Of a DNA stretch of 8,652 bases, positions 5,786 to 8,652 are shown one piece after another (position 1 is the first letter of the stretch; every line of letters begins with the position of its first letter). The stretch is from NCBI GenBank assembly GCA_031254445.1, contig JAIRUL010000070.1, forward strand, positions 1-8,652. The letters are read 5' to 3'. A program made the translations under genes and the position numbers. This DNA is from Chitinispirillales bacterium. GTDB taxonomy: Bacteria > Fibrobacterota > Chitinivibrionia > Chitinivibrionales > Chitinispirillaceae. Below the pieces are notes generated by a model. That model searched no databases. It saw nothing but the letters and a program-made list of their open reading frames with translations, and was not told where the DNA came from.

Positions 5786-6637
5786 CTACAACGCCAGCGC
5801 AACTCCCCACGACGCTTCCCCGCGCGCGCTTACTGTGCGCTGAGTAAACGGTTCGAATGAGAATGCGCGCGAGTTCGCCCATAGGGCGCAGCGGGTTACG
5901 TTGTAATCCAATTGGAGGTTTAGCGCGCCCGCGGCGGGGTGGAGAATGTGGAAATTTAGCTTTGCCTCCGGCGTGTCCAACACCTGAAACAAGCCCTTTT
6001 CCCAAGGATAATCCGGTTTCATGCTAATCACCCCGTCCGCGCCCATCTCGTAGCCGGCGTTATCGGGCAATTTTATCCGCGGAGCGATTTTCCCGCATGA
6101 CAAGTTAGCGGTCGGCGGGAAGAACGGGTGAGAGAACCAGCGCAGGTTGACGTCGCTGCCGCCGGTGTTGGCGAGGGTGTTGATTGACTCGACGCGGTTT
6201 CCCTCAACCCTTACCATCCGGCGCAGCTTGACGGACTTGCCTCCGAACGTTTGCGATGTAACCATCGCCACCCTATCGCTTTCACGCTCTATAATATCCC
6301 AATCGCAAAATCGGGCGACGTGCGGGTTGTTTCGCGGGTGGAACGGGGCGATGCCGCTCGACTTCTTGACAAGCCCCACGCCGATGACGCATACGTTGCT
6401 CCCCACTGCCCCGCCTTCACCGCCTAACGGCGTTTCAAAGACTTCGGGCATCCCTTGGCCGTCGAATACCGGCGGGCTTGCGGACGGGAAATGGGGGCCT
6501 GAGAGGAGCGGGCGGCCGTCTCTGCCATACAGCTGCCAAATGTAGCCGCCCGTGCAGTACCTAGAGCCCAATTTATCGCGGTCGGCGATAGGGTCTAGTA
6601 TGTCTACGGCGATTTTATCGGTACTGATGGTTATCAT
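5786..6637 (-). CDS. Galactose-mutarotase-fold protein (aldose 1-epimerase-like)
   Basis: 283 residues read leftward, convergent with galE. The pattern fits the galactose mutarotase-like superfamily (beta-sandwich sugar-binding fold): LGSRYCTGGYIWQL (23-36), PLLSGPHFP (43-51), FDGQGMPEVF (58-67), the IAPFHP segment (96-101), LRWFSHPFFPP (165-175) and FEPFTQRTV (261-269). By comparison with GalM, His170 in FSHPFF and Glu262 in FEPF are the likely catalytic acid/base pair. Aldose 1-epimerases interconvert alpha and beta anomers, while some members act on other hexoses or hexose phosphates, so the substrate is open. No signal peptide is seen, so it is probably cytoplasmic. No strong Shine-Dalgarno precedes the ATG. 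Its location beside galE hints at galactose metabolism but is not proof. Confidence 0.75.
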   Translation of the reverse strand: MITISTDKIAVDILDPIADRDKLGSRYCTGGYIWQLYGRDGRPLLSGPHFPSASPPVFDGQGMPEVFETPLGGEGGAVGSNVCVIGVGLVKKSSGIAPFHPRNNPHVARFCDWDIIERESDRVAMVTSQTFGGKSVKLRRMVRVEGNRVESINTLANTGGSDVNLRWFSHPFFPPTANLSCGKIAPRIKLPDNAGYEMGADGVISMKPDYPWEKGLFQVLDTPEAKLNFHILHPAAGALNLQLDYNVTRCALWANSRAFSFEPFTQRTVSARGEASWGVALAL

Positions 6638-6650
6638 AATCTGTTTGGGT

Positions 6651-6685
6651 CAGCGCGCAGCGCACAGCGAACAGCGCGCAGCGAA
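6651..6685 (+). repeat. Five tandem heptamers CAGCGNN
   Basis: Uninterrupted units at 6651, 6658, 6665, 6672 and 6679: CAGCGCG, CAGCGCA, CAGCGAA, CAGCGCG, CAGCGAA. The array lies 13 nt before the mutarotase-like start codon, inside its leader. It faces a second array in the opposite orientation (6720-6740). Confidence 0.9.
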
Positions 6686-6745
6686 AATCAACTGCACAAA
6701 AGCGTTGGGTGCGGTTGGTTTCGCTGTTCGCTGTTCGCTGCGCGC
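6653..6745. repeat. 24-bp inverted repeat between ATPase and mutarotase-like genes
   Basis: Bases 6653-6676 are complementary to 6722-6745 at 23 of 24 positions (the mismatch is C6663 against T6735). The 45-nt loop can be partly closed by the extra heptamers. In the leftward transcript the first arm begins immediately after the ATPase stop. The structure could act as a terminator-like or mRNA-stabilising hairpin, or a DNA cruciform. No T-run follows, so a standard intrinsic terminator is unlikely. Confidence 0.8.
6720..6740 (-). repeat. Three tandem heptamers, inverted (TTCGCTG x3)
   Basis: Exact TTCGCTG at 6720-6726, 6727-6733 and 6734-6740, which is CAGCGAA on the minus strand, followed by CGCGC. 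The array starts just after the stop codon of the SMC-like ATPase gene on that strand. Confidence 0.9.
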
Positions 6746-6746
6746 T

Positions 6747-8652
6747 TCACAATTCTATAACTTTCCCGCCAAACTCGTTATATCTATTTTGGTGGCACGT
6801 GAATATCAGGTATTGATACCTATCTTCAAACGACAAAAGCAATTCTTTGAGCCGCGACAGGCGCATGCCGTCCGTCGCCGTCAAAAAGTCGTCTATCGCT
6901 AACGGATACTTTTCGCCAGCCCCGTCACCAATGACCCGCTCCGCGAGCGCGAGCCTTGCGCAGAAGCACAGCTGCTCGCGCTCGCCGCCGGAGAGGCAGC
7001 CGCTGTCGACTAACTCAAGCCCCTCAGGCGCGAAGCCTACTATGCCGAAGCCGCCGCTTAGCTTAACCGTCCCGAGGCGCTTCTCGTTGACTAATTTAAA
7101 AAGCTCGCTCGCCCGCTTCTCCACCGGCGTGGCGACCTGCTCTTGGAATTCGCGCTTGACAGCACTTATCGTCTCCCAAATCAGCTTAAACGCCTTGGCT
7201 CTTAGCGTCTCGGCGTCAAACCGCGCCTGTAGTTTTTGCACCTCCTCCTCTATCGCCCCGGCCTCGTCATGCAAGCCCATTCCGCCCAGCGCTTTCAGCT
7301 GTCCGGTCATTTCGGATATCTCTTTTAGCTTTGACTCTTGGCGCTTGCGCAAGTTTTCCGATTGCGTTTTCAATTCGTCGATTTTGGCGTGCGGGTTGTA
7401 GCCGATTTTCAAAACTTGGTTCTTGCAATCCTCGATGTTGCCTTTTAACACATGCCGTTCGCCGAGCGCGTTTCTATGCTCTTCGTTAATACGCTCCTCG
7501 CTAATGCCATCTGTCAACAGCCGCGAAATTTTGTCGTTTGCGCGTTCTATCGATTCGCCATAGCTGTTGATATCCCGCTTGCACGCGTCAATAGATTTCA
7601 GGTGAAGCTCCATCTCGCGCTTTAGCGTATTGACCCCCTCCTGTAGCGCGGCGGCGTTGTCGCTTATCGGCCCCGTTACGGCAATCGTCCCCACGGACGG
7701 CAAGCGAACCTCTATGCGGCCTATCCCCGCAATGCCAACTTTGCCGCCGCCGCTAACGTTGCGTTTTTCCGATGGTTCCCCAACGATAGGTTCCCAAATA
7801 ACCTCCGCCTCGGCTGTAAACTCGAGTTTTATAAGCGAATCGAGCTCCGATCCGCGCGTTATCTTCTCGGACATCCGCACATCCGCGTTCTTCAACCGCT
7901 CTTGCGCCTCTTCGAGCTCTCTTGTGCGCGAGGCGGTTAATTTTCGATACCGCTCAACGCTGTTTCGCGCCTCTTTTATGTCGCCCATATCGCGCTCCAG
8001 CCCCTTTATCCTCATCTCCACAATGTCAAGCCGCGATTTATGCATTTCGTGTTCCGCCTTTACCTTGTCGTACTCCGCGCGTTTGTCCTCCGCCTCTCTT
8101 ATCTGGCCGCATATCTCCTTGTCTTTGTCGCCGCAATCCGCTATTGCCTTGCGCGCAGCGTCAATACCGTCCCTAAGCGATGCCATTTCCTCTAACTGCC
8201 GCTGCCGCTTGTCAAGCTCTCCGCGCATATGTAAAATCTTGCCCTCAAGCTCCCCGAGGCTTCCGCTCTTTTGCGAAGCCTTTCCGCTTTTTTCGGTAAA
8301 ATACTTTAGGTATTCCTGCTTAAGCGCGCTTTCAATCCTGCCCTCGCGATTTTGCTCATGCGAAGACAGCGGCTCTTGCTCTGCGGCCTTTTTCATCAGC
8401 GCTCCGTTTAAACCGCAGTAATCTCCGCCGCCCTGCGGTATCCACAGAAGCCCCGCGAGCCCCCAGTGCTCAGGCCTGCTGACGCCGCGCGGCGCGGCCT
8501 CGGAGCTCATAAGCCCCCGCAGCCACGCGTCGGCGCTGTCGGCCTCCATGAAGCGGGTATATTCGCTTGATTGCTCGCCTATGCGCTCGACGAGGCAGCT
8601 TTTTGAATTGATGAACTGTTTTGTCAAGCGGTAATCCGTGCCGCCGTGGAAG
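6747..8652 (-). CDS. SMC/Rad50-like coiled-coil ATPase (N-terminus beyond right edge)
   Basis: The frame is open leftward from the window edge to TGA 6749-6747. The TTG at 8627 is not the start, because codons FHGGTDYR precede it in frame. Numbered from that Phe, 634 residues are visible. Walker A must lie upstream, outside the window. Visible parts: RPEHWGLAGLLWIPQGGGDY (59-78, about where the Q-loop region is expected), a coiled coil about 95-275, a beta-rich insert about 280-328 (VSGGGKVGIAGIGRIEVRLP onward), a second coiled coil about 335-480, signature CLSGGEREQL (552-561), Walker B YPLAIDDFLTATD (582-594) with Asp-Asp where many relatives have Asp-Glu, and an H-loop TCH (618-620). No CxxC zinc hook is present. 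Such proteins act on DNA in repair, segregation or phage defence. The exact role needs the off-window neighbour, often a SbcD-like nuclease. Confidence 0.85.
   Translation of the reverse strand, partial: FHGGTDYRLTKQFINSKSCLVERIGEQSSEYTRFMEADSADAWLRGLMSSEAAPRGVSRPEHWGLAGLLWIPQGGGDYCGLNGALMKKAAEQEPLSSHEQNREGRIESALKQEYLKYFTEKSGKASQKSGSLGELEGKILHMRGELDKRQRQLEEMASLRDGIDAARKAIADCGDKDKEICGQIREAEDKRAEYDKVKAEHEMHKSRLDIVEMRIKGLERDMGDIKEARNSVERYRKLTASRTRELEEAQERLKNADVRMSEKITRGSELDSLIKLEFTAEAEVIWEPIVGEPSEKRNVSGGGKVGIAGIGRIEVRLPSVGTIAVTGPISDNAAALQEGVNTLKREMELHLKSIDACKRDINSYGESIERANDKISRLLTDGISEERINEEHRNALGERHVLKGNIEDCKNQVLKIGYNPHAKIDELKTQSENLRKRQESKLKEISEMTGQLKALGGMGLHDEAGAIEEEVQKLQARFDAETLRAKAFKLIWETISAVKREFQEQVATPVEKRASELFKLVNEKRLGTVKLSGGFGIVGFAPEGLELVDSGCLSGGEREQLCFCARLALAERVIGDGAGEKYPLAIDDFLTATDGMRLSRLKELLLSFEDRYQYLIFTCHQNRYNEFGGKVIEL

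Noticed and set aside
6651..6745. Heptamer arrays as a CRISPR array
   Set aside because: Units are 7 nt and contiguous, with no unique spacers between repeats, and no cas gene is present.
6552..6902. 116-codon plus-strand ORF spanning the heptamer arrays
   Set aside because: It overlaps the ends of two supported minus-strand genes and the repeats, and no motif is seen.
7630..8421. 263-codon plus-strand frame opposite the SMC-like ATPase
   Set aside because: Ser-rich antisense shadow. The minus frame carries LSGGE, Walker B and coiled-coil patterns.

Overview
The window looks like chromosome of a GC-rich Gram-negative (diderm) bacterium. The CsgG/LpoB-like secreted protein at the left edge resembles, from memory of the family, proteins common in Fibrobacterota (Fibrobacter and its gut relatives). 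That placement is an inference from one protein style plus general gene content, and no 16S or other marker is present to settle it.

Layout. (1) 1-792, minus: the N-terminal 264 codons of a signal-peptide-bearing CsgG/LpoB-like envelope protein, cut by the left edge. (2) 793-1593: an AT-richer, gene-poor stretch. It holds a 14-G homopolymer, a perfect 13-bp palindrome, and a doubtful small membrane ORF whose reading frame would be switched by slippage in the homopolymer. (3) 1594-1809, minus: a 5' remnant of a DUF4143-type AAA_14 ATPase gene that keeps its Walker A motif but stops where Walker B should begin. (4) 2067-2643, plus: a HigB/RelE-type (HI1419-like, COG3657) toxin overlapping by 11 bp an antitoxin-like ORF (COG3636-type N-terminus) that lacks a recognisable helix-turn-helix. 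(5) 2917-4689, plus: ribosomal protein S1 with five S1 domains and a long Ala/Pro/Ser/Thr-rich tail. It is followed after 27 nt by galE (4717-5703), probably on the same transcript. (6) 5786-6637, minus: a galactose-mutarotase-fold protein convergent with galE. (7) 6747-8652, minus: a large SMC/Rad50-like coiled-coil ATPase, cut at its N-terminus by the right edge. Its Walker A motif must lie outside the window. Almost the whole gap between it and the mutarotase-like gene is filled by oppositely oriented arrays of a CAGCGAA-type heptanucleotide that can fold into a 24-bp stem.

How the genes fit. S1 and galE are housekeeping genes (translation, UDP-galactose/UDP-glucose interconversion). The mutarotase-like protein may handle a related sugar, but nothing here proves a shared pathway. 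The stretch 793-2800 has the character of an accessory or decaying segment inserted between conserved genes: toxin-antitoxin pair, truncated ATPase, palindromes and a homopolymer. The best candidates for something unusual are the homopolymer-switched ORF upstream of the CsgG-like gene, the antitoxin without a DNA-binding domain, the heptamer arrays, and the hook-less SMC-like ATPase whose partner gene is off the window. No complete new multi-gene system can be demonstrated from this sequence.
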